A DNA stretch of 64,000 nt from the NCBI GenBank assembly GCA_018831265.1, contig JAHJCO010000031.1:61822-125821 (forward strand), given 5' to 3'. How positions within the stretch are numbered: position 1 is the stretch's first letter; the number at the start of each line of letters is the position of its first letter. The notes beneath the pieces are model-generated. The model was given only the letters and a program-made list of their open reading frames with translations, was not told the origin of the DNA and made no database searches. Below are positions 24,869 through 35,100 of this stretch, piece by piece. Both the position numbers and the translations under genes were made by a program. This stretch comes from Actinomycetota bacterium (lineage in GTDB: Bacteria; Actinomycetota; Geothermincolia; Fen-727; Anoxymicrobiaceae).

Positions 24869-26074
24869 CTAGTCGAGGCCGACTATCGCTATGCTGCAGA
24901 CGTTCTGGTTGGGAACGCCGCCCAGGTTGTGGGTCAGCCCGTACTTCGGGTCCTTGACCGCGCGGTCTTCCGGCCAGCGCCCCAGCAGCTGGTTGTACAT
25001 CTCGAACAGCATTCTCAGGCCCGAGGCCGCGATCGGGTGCCCGAAGCACTTCAGGCCTCCATCGGGCTGGCAGGGGATCTGGCCGTCCAGGTCGTAGAAC
25101 CCGGCCAGTATGTCGTCGGCCGCGGTCCCGGGCGCGCTGATGCCCAGGTCCTCCATGGTGGCGAACTCCGTGATGGAGAAGCAGTCGTGCACCTCCATCA
25201 TGCTGATCTCCTCGCGCGGGTTCTTGATGCCGGCCTCGGCGTAGGCGCGCTTCGCGGCCTCGCGGGTGGTTATCATGCCCGCCCCGTCCCACTTCGTGTA
25301 GAGCGCCTCCTCACCGGAGGAGACAGCCACCTGCAGCGCCTTGACCTTGACCTGCGGGTCGTTGGGCTTGATCTTCGAGGCGATCTCCGGGGTGGTCACT
25401 ATGGCGCACGACGACCCGTCGGAGACCCCGCAGCAGTCGAACAGCCCCAGCGGGTAGGCTATCATCGGCGCGCCCATTATCTGCTCGATGGGGATGGGCT
25501 TGCGCAGGTGCGCCCGCGGGTTCTTGGCGCCGTTCTGGTGGCTCTTCCAGGAGATGTGGGCCATGGCCTCCTTGATGCGGTCCATGGGCACGTTGTACTT
25601 GGCCGAGTACGCCGTGGCGATCTGGGCGAACATGCCCGGGGCCGTGGCGTTGGGCCCTATCATCGCCTGCACCTGCCCGAAGGCCGGCGAGTCGGGCAGC
25701 CCGCCGTATCCCGTGTCCTTGAGCTTCTCGACGCCGAAGGCGAGCGCGATGTCGTAAGCGCCGGACGCGACGCCGTAGCATGCGCCGCGAAACGCCTCGG
25801 TGCCCGATGCGCAGAAGTTCTCGGTGCGGGTCACCGGGATAAGGGGGAGCTTCAGGGTCAGGCCCAGGAAGTTTCCTCCCTTGCCGATGTTTATCTCGTC
25901 GATATGGCTTCCCAGCCACGACGCCTGGATGTCCTTCTTCTCTATCTGCGCGTCGGCGAGGCACTCGGTGAACGCCTCCACGGCCAGGTCCTCCGGACCG
26001 GCCTCCCACCGCTCGCCGAACTTCGTGCAGCCCATGCCCAGGACTACTACTTTGTCCCTGATTCCCTCAGCCAT
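24869..26074 (-). CDS. Thiolase / SCP-x-like acetyl-CoA acetyltransferase
   Basis: A 401-residue thiolase-fold protein of the archaeal/SCP2-like branch. Cys88 in ENFCASGTEA is the acyl-accepting cysteine, and CFGHPIAASGLRM carries the catalytic His; MEVHDCFSITE gives the second conserved stretch. Its ATG overlaps the stop of the upstream HMG-CoA-synthase-like/DUF35 gene by one base, so the two are made together, as in the archaeal thiolase-HMGCS-DUF35 complex and in BbsAB-type aromatic degradation thiolases. Carbon-carbon bond formation or cleavage of an acyl-CoA is likely; the substrate is not evident. Confidence 0.9.
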   Translation of the reverse strand: MAEGIRDKVVVLGMGCTKFGERWEAGPEDLAVEAFTECLADAQIEKKDIQASWLGSHIDEINIGKGGNFLGLTLKLPLIPVTRTENFCASGTEAFRGACYGVASGAYDIALAFGVEKLKDTGYGGLPDSPAFGQVQAMIGPNATAPGMFAQIATAYSAKYNVPMDRIKEAMAHISWKSHQNGAKNPRAHLRKPIPIEQIMGAPMIAYPLGLFDCCGVSDGSSCAIVTTPEIASKIKPNDPQVKVKALQVAVSSGEEALYTKWDGAGMITTREAAKRAYAEAGIKNPREEISMMEVHDCFSITEFATMEDLGISAPGTAADDILAGFYDLDGQIPCQPDGGLKCFGHPIAASGLRMLFEMYNQLLGRWPEDRAVKDPKYGLTHNLGGVPNQNVCSIAIVGLD

Positions 26075-27534
26075 TACTCGACCCCCTCTGCAACTGGAAC
26101 CGCTTTCCAGAAGTAGTTGGTTATGTCTCTTACTGCATCGTGCATCTTGACGCGGAAGCTGAACTCGACCTCCCTGCCGACCGCGAGCTCGTCGATTGTG
26201 CAGTCGGTGAAGTCGAAGACGTAGCGGCCTCCGCCGTTGATGTTTACCGACCCGTACATGGCCGGCGGGTTGGTGCTGGCCGCCAGCATATCGGAGGTGA
26301 AGCTGGCCACCTTGCCGCCCTTGTCGGAAACGATCACGGGCTCCATCTGGTCGATGGCTCCGCAGTCCGGGTTCACGCAGACCCTCTGGGGCGGGTACTG
26401 CTGCGTTCCGCAGGCCAGGCAGCGGGAGCCGATGAGCCCCAGCATCGCCTTGTGCCAGCGCCAGTGCAGGGACCAGCGGGTCCACTTCTGCTCCTCGCCG
26501 CGCAGGCCCATTTCCGGGTCGCACATGCGGCGCCAGACCATGTACTTGGTGTAGGAGTCCAGCTCGGCCCTGCGGGCCAGGCAGCCCGAGATGCCTCTGC
26601 GCTTCGGCAGGTCCTTGATGGCGTCGGTCACCTCGAAGGCGAGCGCGTCGCATCCACTCCCGTAGCTCAAGACCAGCAGCTTGTCGCCGGGGGCGGCGTC
26701 CTCGAGAGCCTTCGCCAGCATCATCAGCGATTGGGCCGTGCCGGCGTCACCGATGATGGCCTGCATGTTGTCCTGGACCACCTCGCCCTCGAAGCCTATC
26801 TTCTTGTTGATCGCCTTGCGCGCCCCTCCGTAGTAGCAGGGATAGATGACCTTCGTGAAATCGGTCGGCGCCATCCCCAGCTTCTCGCACAGGCCGGTGA
26901 TGGCCTCGGGAAGGAACTGGCCGAAGCCGATGTCGCGTATCCAGCGCTCCTCCCACTGGCGGTCGTACTTCGACTCGGCCCCTCTCATGTGGTCGACGAA
27001 GTCGTGGCCGGTGGAGTAGGCGCCCTTGAACTCGGCGATGACGTCGGTGTCGCCCACCAGCATCGCGGCCGCGCCGTCACCGAACATGAGCTCCTGGACG
27101 CTGCCCATCTTGCCCAGGCGGCAGTCGCCGGCGCCTACCACGACGTTGTTCGCACTCCCGGCGGCTACGGCGTCCAGTGCCGCGATGAGGGCCGTGGTGC
27201 CGGCCTTCAGCCCGTTGGCGAAGTCGGCGGTGCGCACCGCCTCGGAGGTCGCCAGGGAGCCGGAGATGAGGTTCGCGCAGAGCCTCTCCTTGTAGGAGGC
27301 GGTGGTGGAGGCGAAGTAGACGCCCCCGATGGATTCGCGGTCGAACCCGGCGATGCAGTCTGTCGCGGCGGCCGAGGCCATGGTGACCGCGTCCTCGTCG
27401 AAGTTCGCCACCGCCTTCTCGCCCTGGGCGTTCATGATGTTGGCAGGATTGAGCCAGCCCATGGACCCGAACACGACCATGCGGTTCATTCGGTAGCGGG
27501 GGACGTACCCTCCGTAGGATCGGATCCCAACCAT
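26074..27534 (-). CDS. Fused HMG-CoA synthase-like and DUF35 OB-fold protein
   Basis: A 486-residue fusion. Residues 1-340 are a thiolase-fold HMG-CoA-synthase/KAS III-like domain (GIRSYGGYVPRYRM, GDGAAAMLVGD, YGSGCDALAFEV). Residues ~375-486 are DUF35: a rubredoxin-like zinc ribbon CLACG...CVNPDC, then an OB-fold that in related complexes holds CoA. At the position where archaeal HMG-CoA synthase has Cys before KAGT, this protein reads FANGLKAGT (residues 105-113), so the nucleophile is absent there. It may channel or bind acyl-CoA for the coupled thiolase rather than act as a synthase. Confidence 0.85.
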   Translation of the reverse strand: MVGIRSYGGYVPRYRMNRMVVFGSMGWLNPANIMNAQGEKAVANFDEDAVTMASAAATDCIAGFDRESIGGVYFASTTASYKERLCANLISGSLATSEAVRTADFANGLKAGTTALIAALDAVAAGSANNVVVGAGDCRLGKMGSVQELMFGDGAAAMLVGDTDVIAEFKGAYSTGHDFVDHMRGAESKYDRQWEERWIRDIGFGQFLPEAITGLCEKLGMAPTDFTKVIYPCYYGGARKAINKKIGFEGEVVQDNMQAIIGDAGTAQSLMMLAKALEDAAPGDKLLVLSYGSGCDALAFEVTDAIKDLPKRRGISGCLARRAELDSYTKYMVWRRMCDPEMGLRGEEQKWTRWSLHWRWHKAMLGLIGSRCLACGTQQYPPQRVCVNPDCGAIDQMEPVIVSDKGGKVASFTSDMLAASTNPPAMYGSVNINGGGRYVFDFTDCTIDELAVGREVEFSFRVKMHDAVRDITNYFWKAVPVAEGVE

Positions 27535-27640
27535 TTAATCACTCCCTTTCGATGAACCTGCTCGCCGTCGGTTTCCCGGCGGCGTGAAGAGCCTTTCGCG
27601 GGCCGGCGGGCGCGCGGCCCCGTATAGTCTCGTCCGCGTG

Positions 27641-27973
27641 CTAGTCGAAGTCAATAACGTTGACGTAGGGGTACTTCTGCTTCAGTAGGGCCTCGAGGCG
27701 CGCGCGGGGATCGCGGTCGACGATCTTCTTGACCTCGGTGACCGGGAACCCGTCCTCGTTCGTCGAGGACTTCCAGCCCGTGACGTAGCCGGCCACCGAG
27801 ATGTAGCCCACCCCTCCCGAACCGCAGCACGACGTGTCCACGTGAGCGCCCTTCAGGGCGTAGAGGACCTTCCTGCCGTCGAAGTCCAGGATGCCCTCCT
27901 CGAGCACCTTGTAGTAGCCGCCCACGCTCCTGATCTCCTCGTTGAGCGGGAAATGGACGTACCTGCCGGCCAT
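27641..27973 (-). CDS. Conserved hypothetical protein with SCCGSGG motif
   Basis: A 110-residue soluble protein, no signal. Key features are VHFPLNEEIRSVGGYYKVLE at the start, a central DTSCCGSGGVGYI with adjacent cysteines, and a C-terminal KYPYVNVIDFD. The paired cysteines in a Gly-rich loop suggest a metal or Fe-S ligand or redox site; I recall similar uncharacterised proteins in anaerobic bacteria but cannot name the family. GGAGGGTGGC precedes the ATG at 27973. Lies upstream of the thiolase operon on the same strand. Confidence 0.65.
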   Translation of the reverse strand: MAGRYVHFPLNEEIRSVGGYYKVLEEGILDFDGRKVLYALKGAHVDTSCCGSGGVGYISVAGYVTGWKSSTNEDGFPVTEVKKIVDRDPRARLEALLKQKYPYVNVIDFD

Positions 27974-28029
27974 GCCACCCTCCTTGTACGGTAAGGGTAA
28001 TTATATACGCTAGGGTGCCGGCTAATAGT

Positions 28030-28107
28030 GGTGCCAGGCACATTAGCCCGAGAGTATTAGGCCTGTTGTGCTCGAGCTAATATCTGGGGGCTAATGTGCC
28101 TGGCACC
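28030..28107. mobile_element. 78-bp element with perfect 18-bp inverted repeats (GTGCCAGGCAC family)
   Basis: GGTGCCAGGCACATTAGC (28030-28047) and its exact reverse complement GCTAATGTGCCTGGCACC (28090-28107) bound a short AT-containing spacer with CTCGAG-like palindromic pieces. Single ends occur at 20138 and 41180. Confidence 0.8.
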
Positions 28108-28112
28108 GGGTA

Positions 28113-28601
28113 TTAGTCGAGTTCGAGCAGGGAGACCGGCGCGTGGGGGTCTACGCCCTCCATCCCCTCCAGCTCGACCAGGGATACCGGCTCGGCCAGG
28201 GGGACGTCGGCGATGGCCGGGCTCTTTCGCCTGAGCCTGCGGCGCGGCACTACTTCGATGTAGGGTGGTTGTATCTCGGGCAGCTTGTCCCAGAGCGGGG
28301 ATATCATCTCGGTGTTGCAGTAGGGGCAGGTCCTGGCCCTTGCCGGCACCTGACGGCCGCAATCCGGGCAGGGGATATCGTCTACGACCCTGATGGTACG
28401 CTCGCGCGACGCCGTGTCGACCACGGTGTCTCCCGGCACCGGCGTCAGCATGGCAAGCAATGCCAGTGGACCCACGAGCAATCCGGCGAAAAAGTAGAAG
28501 TAGCGGTCACGGTCCCGCTCCTTCGCCACCTCCTCGGACAGCACCGATGAGGACAGCATAACGACGGCCAACGCGGACCACATGGTGTTCATCGCAATCA
28601 T
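28113..28601 (-). CDS. Membrane protein with zinc ribbon
   Basis: A 162-residue protein with one or two N-terminal hydrophobic segments (residues ~7-20 and 36-52), then CPDCGRQVPARARTCPYCN, a double-zinc-ribbon finger, and a C-terminal tail with a repeated VSLxELE pattern (VSLVELEGM, VSLLELD at the very end). ATG 28601 after GAGGAGGAG. Similar in plan to the gene at 522-860. Function unknown. Confidence 0.7.
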   Translation of the reverse strand: MIAMNTMWSALAVVMLSSSVLSEEVAKERDRDRYFYFFAGLLVGPLALLAMLTPVPGDTVVDTASRERTIRVVDDIPCPDCGRQVPARARTCPYCNTEMISPLWDKLPEIQPPYIEVVPRRRLRRKSPAIADVPLAEPVSLVELEGMEGVDPHAPVSLLELD

Positions 28602-28733
28602 CTCAAGTCTCCTCCTCGCTCCACTTGTGGAATCGGCCGGAAGTGAACGGCTGAGGAGACGAAATCAACGCGGCGGATGGGTGATTTTTACCTCACTCGG
28701 ATTGGGGACCGGTAGGAGGGGGCGGATCCGGGG

Positions 28734-29810
28734 CTACTGCGTCAGCGTCACGCGCAGCCTGCCCGGCGCGTCCTCCTGCCAGGAAACACCGACCTGGGTC
28801 CCGGTCCACGCCTCGTACAGGCCGGCGACCCTCCCGGCGACCACGCCCGCGTGGAACGGGTTCTCGATCACCACCTGCAAACCACCCTGCACCGGCCCGG
28901 CTGCAACGGGGTTGCCGATGCCGCGCCAGGGGAAGTCGGAAAGGATGGTCATCATGCTCTCCGGGCCCCGCGTTCCCGCCAGGTAGCGCACCGCCGAGTT
29001 CTCGCGCGCGTACTCCTGCTCCAGGTCCTCCATGGTGGCAGGGAGGTCCGCGCCGAACTCGCGCGTGAACTCGCGGAATACCGCGTCGAAGCTGGGCACC
29101 GGGAGTGCCACTTCCCTGAGGCCGGTCACCCTGTTGACCAGGATGCCCTTCTCCAGGTCGAGGTAGATGTTTCGGGTCACATCGAGCGGCACGCCGCACT
29201 TGCACGCGTCGAACTCGACCTTGCCCGGAAGGTAGCCCTTCTCCTCCAGCCCGAGCCGCTCGATGGCCGGGGTGGCCTGGGCGCCCTCTTCCTTCTCGAT
29301 GTACAGGTAGTACTCCTCGGTCTTTATGCGCTCCCACCGCGCCTCTACGGGTACGCGCTCCAGGTTGCCGAACACGCCGGCCGCGTCGCCCGCTATCAGT
29401 GCCATGACGTGCGGGTTGACGATGCGGACCCGCGAGGACCGGCCGCTCTGGTAGTCGAACACCTCGGCGTGGCCCATTCCCAGGCCCGACATGTAGTTGA
29501 GTACGTACCCGGCCGTGGCCTTGACGCCCCACTCCGGTCGGAAGTGGCCGCGGGGCATCCTGGAGATGATCGCGGGGAGCAGGGTCTCGATGAAGCGCCG
29601 GCCGACCTCCTTCTCCGCCCTGTAGATGATGCGGTCGATGGGCACCCCGATCCAGCTGGAGACGCCGGCGTAGAGGTGCCGCATCTCGTCGACCTCCAGG
29701 TACACCAGGCGGGTCCTGCCCTTGTCCTTGCCCAGGATGGTCCCATCCGACGTCCACTGCAGAAAGCGGCCGTACGGGACGGGGAAGCCGCACCCGCGAC
29801 AGTATCTCAC
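28734..29810 (-). CDS. Hypothetical protein with N-terminal CxxC
   Basis: A 358-residue soluble protein of unknown family. RYCRGCGFP at the start suggests half a zinc knuckle, and CKCG near residue 213 could supply the other half. YVLNYMSGLGMGHAEVFDYQ and RIVNPHVMALIAGDAAGVFG are the most distinctive stretches; the latter resembles the ligand-binding loop of V4R/4-vinyl-reductase-like or NO-binding modules, a weak similarity. GTG at 29810. Stands alone. Confidence 0.6.
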   Translation of the reverse strand: MRYCRGCGFPVPYGRFLQWTSDGTILGKDKGRTRLVYLEVDEMRHLYAGVSSWIGVPIDRIIYRAEKEVGRRFIETLLPAIISRMPRGHFRPEWGVKATAGYVLNYMSGLGMGHAEVFDYQSGRSSRVRIVNPHVMALIAGDAAGVFGNLERVPVEARWERIKTEEYYLYIEKEEGAQATPAIERLGLEEKGYLPGKVEFDACKCGVPLDVTRNIYLDLEKGILVNRVTGLREVALPVPSFDAVFREFTREFGADLPATMEDLEQEYARENSAVRYLAGTRGPESMMTILSDFPWRGIGNPVAAGPVQGGLQVVIENPFHAGVVAGRVAGLYEAWTGTQVGVSWQEDAPGRLRVTLTQ

Positions 29811-30041
29811 TCGTTTTCCTTTCGCCGGGGAACAAGTGAATGATAAATCAACCGCCCATACCGTTTCCAGCGAAAGATACGGATCGCCGACTGATCTGGG
29901 GGTCAGGCGGGAGTCTATTCACGTGGCCCGCGGCTCGGTAAGATTCATTCCAGGCGTCCCGGCCTCAGGTCGGGGACTGCGCAGACTTCCACGGCGGTGC
30001 CCGGGCCGGATCCGGACCCGGGCGGAATGGGGGGATGTCCA

Positions 30042-30443
30042 ATGGCGATGCCCGAGCAGAAGCTGTCAAAGGTCCGGCTGGGGACCTCGTTCGGTGTGAT
30101 GCTGGCCTCGACCGTGCTCCTGATCTGGGGAGAGGCGGCCAACAGTCTGTGGGTGTTCATCGACGGAGTTGTCGTCTTCCTGCTGGGGCTGCTGGTCTAC
30201 TACCGGGCCGGTGACTCGCGACTGGCGCTCGAGAAGCGCTACCGGGGCCTGCCTCGATGGGTGAAGTTCATCCTCCTGGTGGTAAGCTGCCTGCCGTGGC
30301 TCGTGCTCTACTTCTTCATCTCCCCGCTCTGGGACGCGATCGCGACCGCGGCGGTCATGGTCGCCGGGTGCGCCGCCTACGCCTACTGGAAGAAGGATAA
30401 GCCTAATCCACCTGAAACCTCCCCGGCCGAAGCTGAGGGCTGA
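30042..30443 (+). CDS. Small integral membrane protein
   Basis: A 133-residue protein with about four hydrophobic segments: 15-31, 35-53, 74-92 and 95-112, with a cytoplasmic-looking polar C-terminal tail rich in Pro and Glu. No conserved family is recognised. The ATG at 30042 is one of several close starts; GGGGGA precedes it. Followed by a palindromic repeat. Confidence 0.65.
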   Translation: MAMPEQKLSKVRLGTSFGVMLASTVLLIWGEAANSLWVFIDGVVVFLLGLLVYYRAGDSRLALEKRYRGLPRWVKFILLVVSCLPWLVLYFFISPLWDAIATAAVMVAGCAAYAYWKKDKPNPPETSPAEAEG

Positions 30444-30446
30444 TGG

Positions 30447-30480
30447 GTTTTGCATTGGCGCCAGACACCGATGCGAAAAC
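30447..30480. repeat. Palindromic repeat GTTTTGCAT...ATGCGAAAAC
   Basis: An imperfect hairpin with GGCGCCAGACACC in the middle. Its reverse complement matches the repeat at 56467-56499 closely (TTTTCGCATCGG-GTCTGGC core). Confidence 0.75.
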
Positions 30481-30587
30481 CACACCCCCGCCCGATGATG
30501 TATAACTATCGTTGAGACCTCGCCTCCGGGCTGCCGCCCCGTACCGGAACGGGAGTCCTTACTGTAGTCCGTCGAAAGGGGTTCGAA

Positions 30588-32042
30588 GTGGGGCTTGCAG
30601 ACGAGACCGCGTACATGGATGCCACCGGGCAGTCGGAACTGGTGAGGGCCCGCGAGGTCAAGCCGATAGAGCTCGTCGAGGCCGCGATCGGGCGCGCCGG
30701 GAAGGTCAACGACGAGCTGAACTGCGTCGTGACCCCCATGTACGACCTGGCGCGGGAGGCGGCCGCCGGCGCGCTTCCCGAGGGCCCCTTCGAGGGGGTC
30801 CCATTCCTGCTCAAGGACCTGATGGCCGCCTACGCCGGTGTCCCGATGACGTTCGCCTCCAGGTTCCTGGCCGACTTCGTCCCCGACCACGACTCTGAGC
30901 TGGTGGTGCGCTACAAGCGCGCCGGGCTCCTGACCATCGGCAAGACCAACGCGTCGGAGTTCGGGTTGCTGCCCACCAGCGAGCCGGTGCTGTTCGGAGC
31001 CTGCCATAACCCCTGGGACGTGAGGCTCAGCACGGGAGGCTCCAGCGGAGGCTCGGCGGCGGCGGTGGCCTCGGGGATAGTGCCGATGGCGCACGCGAAC
31101 GACGCCGGCGGCTCTATCCGCATCCCGGCCTCGTGCTGCGGGTTGTTCGGCATGAGGCCGACCCGAGCCCGCATCTCGATGGGACCGGACATCGGTGACG
31201 TGATGAGCGGGCTGGTCGTCGAGCACGCCGTCACCCGCTCCGTGCGCGACAGCGCGACGCTGCTGGACGCCACCTGCGGGCCCGCGATAGGTGACCCGTA
31301 CTTCGCGCCACCCCCCGACCGGCCGTTCATCGAGGAGATCGGGGCCGATCCGGGGCGCCTGCGCATCGGCTTCACCGTGACGTCTCCGACGGAAGGAGAC
31401 GTGCATCCCGACTGCGTCAAGGCAGTCCGGCAGGCGGCCGCGCTCTGCGAGGAGTTCGGGCACGACGTCGAGGAGATGGCGATCGAGCTCGACACCACCA
31501 TGGTCACCCAGGCGTTCACCGCCGTGTACTGCGCCGGGGCGGCCTGGAGCATCGAGGCGACCGCGATGATGTCGGGAAAGGTCTTGGAGCCGCACCTGTT
31601 CGAGCCCCTCACGTGGGCAATGCACGAGATCGGCAAGGCGCTGCCCGCGCCGGACTACCTGCTCGCCGTGAGCGCCCTTCAGATGATGGGCCGGGTGATC
31701 ATGCGCCTGTTCTCTGTCTACGACGCTGTGCTCAGCCCGACCATCACCGAGCCGCCTTACGAGCTCGGACGCTTCGACGCACCGGAGGACAACCCGCTGG
31801 TCGGCCTCCTGCGCGCGGCCAACCTGGTGCCGTTCACAGCCATAGCGAACTTCACGGGGTTGCCGGCGATGTCGATGCCGCTCTACTGGAACGAAGCCGG
31901 GCTCCCGCTGGGGATACAGTTCACGGGACGCTACGCGGACGAGGCCGGGATGTTCCGGCTCGCGGCTCAGCTCGAGGAAGCGCGCCCCTGGGCGGACCGG
32001 CGGCCGGCAGTCTCGGCCGGTTGGAGAGCACCCGCGGACTGA
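30588..32042 (+). CDS. Amidase (amidase-signature family)
   Basis: A 484-residue enzyme with the complete Ser-cis-Ser-Lys triad: Lys in FLLKDLMA, the [14 protein letters not shown] loop with the cis-serine, and the nucleophile Ser in [21 protein letters not shown]. Family members hydrolyse amides, including GatA of glutamyl-tRNA amidotransferase, but no gatB/gatC neighbours exist and length and context fit a free-standing amidase. GTG 30588 follows AAGGGG. Substrate unknown. Confidence 0.92.
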   Translation: MGLADETAYMDATGQSELVRAREVKPIELVEAAIGRAGKVNDELNCVVTPMYDLAREAAAGALPEGPFEGVPFLLKDLMAAYAGVPMTFASRFLADFVPDHDSELVVRYKRAGLLTIGKTNASEFGLLPTSEPVLFGACHNPWDVRLSTGGSSGGSAAAVASGIVPMAHANDAGGSIRIPASCCGLFGMRPTRARISMGPDIGDVMSGLVVEHAVTRSVRDSATLLDATCGPAIGDPYFAPPPDRPFIEEIGADPGRLRIGFTVTSPTEGDVHPDCVKAVRQAAALCEEFGHDVEEMAIELDTTMVTQAFTAVYCAGAAWSIEATAMMSGKVLEPHLFEPLTWAMHEIGKALPAPDYLLAVSALQMMGRVIMRLFSVYDAVLSPTITEPPYELGRFDAPEDNPLVGLLRAANLVPFTAIANFTGLPAMSMPLYWNEAGLPLGIQFTGRYADEAGMFRLAAQLEEARPWADRRPAVSAGWRAPAD

Positions 32043-32049
32043 AGTCCGC
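32034..32049 (+). terminator. GCGGACT-GAA-(A)GTCCGC hairpin at amidase stop
   Basis: The stem overlaps the amidase stop codon. Similar CTGAAGTCC-type stems occur near 6691. No T-tract, so terminator role is tentative. Confidence 0.35.
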
Positions 32050-32093
32050 GCTCAATCTTCCTTGTCTTGAGCGGCCGCGATGTGACTAAACCA

Positions 32094-32168
32094 GGGGTCA
32101 GGCACAAGTCAAGTCACACCATACAGGTTGTCCAGCATTCAAGCTGACATTGACTTGAGCCTGACCCC
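32094..32168. mobile_element. 75-bp element with 19-bp terminal inverted repeats
   Basis: GGGGTCAGGCACAAGTCAA (left) and TTGACTTGAGCCTGACCCC (right) are inverted copies with one mismatch. It belongs to the same broad group of TCAGGCAC-ended elements as those at 20861 and 53185, but is shorter. Confidence 0.7.
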
Positions 32169-32173
32169 GTCGG

Positions 32174-35100
32174 TCAGTCCGTCCAGGCGCCGATGGTGTC
32201 GGTGCCGCACCCCCGGTCGAAGCGGTACATCGCCCGCTCGGCTATGATGTCCAGCCCGTTGGTGCAGGTCACAACCGTGGCGCACCTGTAGGTCGTGCCG
32301 TATGCGCCCACGTCATACGTCCGGCGCGAGTTCGCGGGCACGGTGTCGGTCGCAACCGTCTCCTGGCCCTCGGGGCCCAGCCACCTGAGCTCGATCTGCG
32401 CGTCCTGACCGTTCGGATTCTGGACCAGGACCCAGGTTTCCCACCCGTCGGTCCGCTGGCCGTCCGGCAGGAAGAACGAGGCGTGGGGGGCGGTCACCCC
32501 GATAGAGCCGTGGGCAGCCGGACCCGAGCCGCTCTCCCAGTACATGGCCCGCTCTGCTACGACCGGCCGGTCAGCCCCAATCATGGTCGAGAAGTCCGTG
32601 CCCGGGAGCGCGTCGTTGACCCGGACGGTCTTCCTGGACTGCGCCGGCATGGTGAAGGGGGCCTGCGCCACCGGGCCCTCCGGTGTCATGTAGGTGAGGC
32701 GGACCTCCGCCTCGGCCGCGTTCGGGTTCTGCACCAGCACGTATGTCGTGAACCCCCAGGCCGTGGTGCCCTCAGCGAGGTAGGACGCGGTGGCCGGCGT
32801 CACCTCCCCCACCGACTCGGTCCCCTCGCGCCTGCCCGGCAGGTACAGCGCCCGCTCTGCGATGACAGGCATGTTCGCGCTCACCTTGATGGAGGCGTCC
32901 TTACTGCCAATGTCGGTCGCCATCGAGAAGGAAGCCCTGGAAAGCGCCGGCACCTTCTTGGTGAAGTTCACCGGCCCCTCACCCTCGATCATATAGAGCA
33001 GGTTGACGGTCGCCTCCGCCTGGTTTGGGTTCTGGACCAGTACCCAGGTCTCGAAGCCCCAGGCCGACGACCCCTCGGCCAGGTACCAGGTCGAGGTCGG
33101 CCCGGCGACCCCGATGGAAGAATGCGCCCCGGGGCAGGCCGCGCCCGGTCCCGTCCAGGACATGGTGCGGTCCACCGCTATCATCTTGCCCTGCAGGCAC
33201 TCCACCTTCGTGGAGAAATCGCTGTTGGTCACGTCCCAGCCCGGGTCGATGGTGGTCTGGCTGGAGGCCGGGAGCGTGACGTCACGAGTGACGTTGCCTC
33301 CCCCTGCACCCGACGCCGCCGTCATGTAGGTGACCCTGGCCGTGACCTCCTCCGGGTTGGGGTTCTCCACCGTGATGTAGGTGGAAAAGCCCCACGCGCT
33401 GGACCCTTCGGCCAGGTACCAGGTGGACCCGGCCCCGGCGTCCAGGTAGATGGAGCATGAATATGTGTCGCTGGTGTTGCCCACCCCGTCCCGGAAGTGC
33501 GCGTAGACCGTCTTCTGCCCGGTGCCCGCGAGCAGCGTCCAGTCCAGGCTGGACCTGAAGCCCTGCCAGGAGACCCCGGCGAAGTCCGGGTGGTTCGACA
33601 CCTGCATGATGCATTGCGATGGCTGGTAATGGTTGTCCGTGACGGTCAGGGTGAGTTGCACGTCCCGGGTCTCCGTCGCCTGTGCCCCGCCCTTCACAGC
33701 GACGCTCCCCGTGGGCCGTTCCTGGTCGAGAAAGATGCTGTCCGTCCGGTTGGTGCTGGTGTTCAAGAGCGGGTCGCGGAAACGCACATAGACGGTCCTG
33801 TTGCCGGTGCCGCCCAGCAGGGTCCAGGACACCTGGCCGTCGAAGGCCTGCCACGAGGCGTCGTGCAGGTCGCTGTAGTTGGATATGGCCATCTCGAGGT
33901 CGGACTCGTCGTAGAAGGTGTCGCTCGCCGTGAGCTTCAGCGTCACGTTTGGCGAGGCGGTCGCGGCCGCGCCGTTGTTGATCTTCACGGTCCCGGTGGG
34001 GGGCTCGGTCTTGTAGTAGATGGTGTCCTCGGCATTCCCCACCCTCATCTCGGGGTTGCGCTCGCGGATGTAGACGGTCCTGTAGCCGTCGGCTCCGGGG
34101 AGGAGGCCCCAGCCCTGGGTCCAGATCGGCCCGGGCACCTGCGTCCAGTCCACCACGTCGTGGAAGTCGGCGTAGTTGGACACCTGGTACTGGAGCTGGT
34201 CCGGTGGGTACTCGTCGTCGTTCGCCGCCAGGGTGAGCGTGACCGGGAGGTCGGCGGTCGCCTCGGCCCCTGCGTCGATGGCGATGCCCGGGGTGGGCGG
34301 CATCTCGTTCTCCACGACGCGGTTCTGGCAGAACTCGCTCGTGTTGCCCGCGCCGTCCATGGCGGTGGCGGTCAGGTACTCCCCCGCGGTGAGCGGCGTG
34401 CCAAGAAGCTGCCAGTCGCCCGTGCCGTCGGCGGTGGTCCATCCGAGGAAGGTCTCCCCCTCCCCGTAGCCGGCGCCGTCATCCGAGTAGTAGAAGACGA
34501 CAGTGGAGCCTGGCACCGCCGTCCCGGTGGCCGAGATCTCGTTGGGGGTCGCGGCAGCGTAGTCGATGTTCGGGTAAGGCATGTAAAGATTGGGTGCACC
34601 GGGAGTGCCGTAGATGTAGGTCGCCGGGTCGTTGGGCTGGTCGGCGAGCGGGCTGATATCGATGCCCAGCCTGGGCTCCGCGCCCCCGTTGCCGGTGGTG
34701 CGGTTTACCAGTACCGAGTTGCCCGGCGAGTCACCCGCCACCTGTGTCCCGTTTCCCCCGTTGTTGCCTATGTAGTTCGCCTCGTCTATGTCCGGCTGGC
34801 CGATATCGCTGCCGACCACCGTGCCCCCGGAGTTCGTTATCGCGATGCCCTGTCCTCCGTTGCCCCTGTCCAGCGCGAGGGTGTCGTCGGTCCCGATGCC
34901 GTTGCCGATGATGACAGTCACGTCGGAGGAGTCTATGGCTATGCCGTCGCCCCCGTTGCTGCCGATGAGGTTCGCCACACCCCCGGCCATGGACTGGCCG
35001 ATGGTGGTGCCCCCGGCCTCGCCCGAGATGGTGATGCCGTGACCGCCGTTGCCCGCGGCGCCGTTGAACTGGTTCACCCCGATGTTGTTAGCGATGACCT

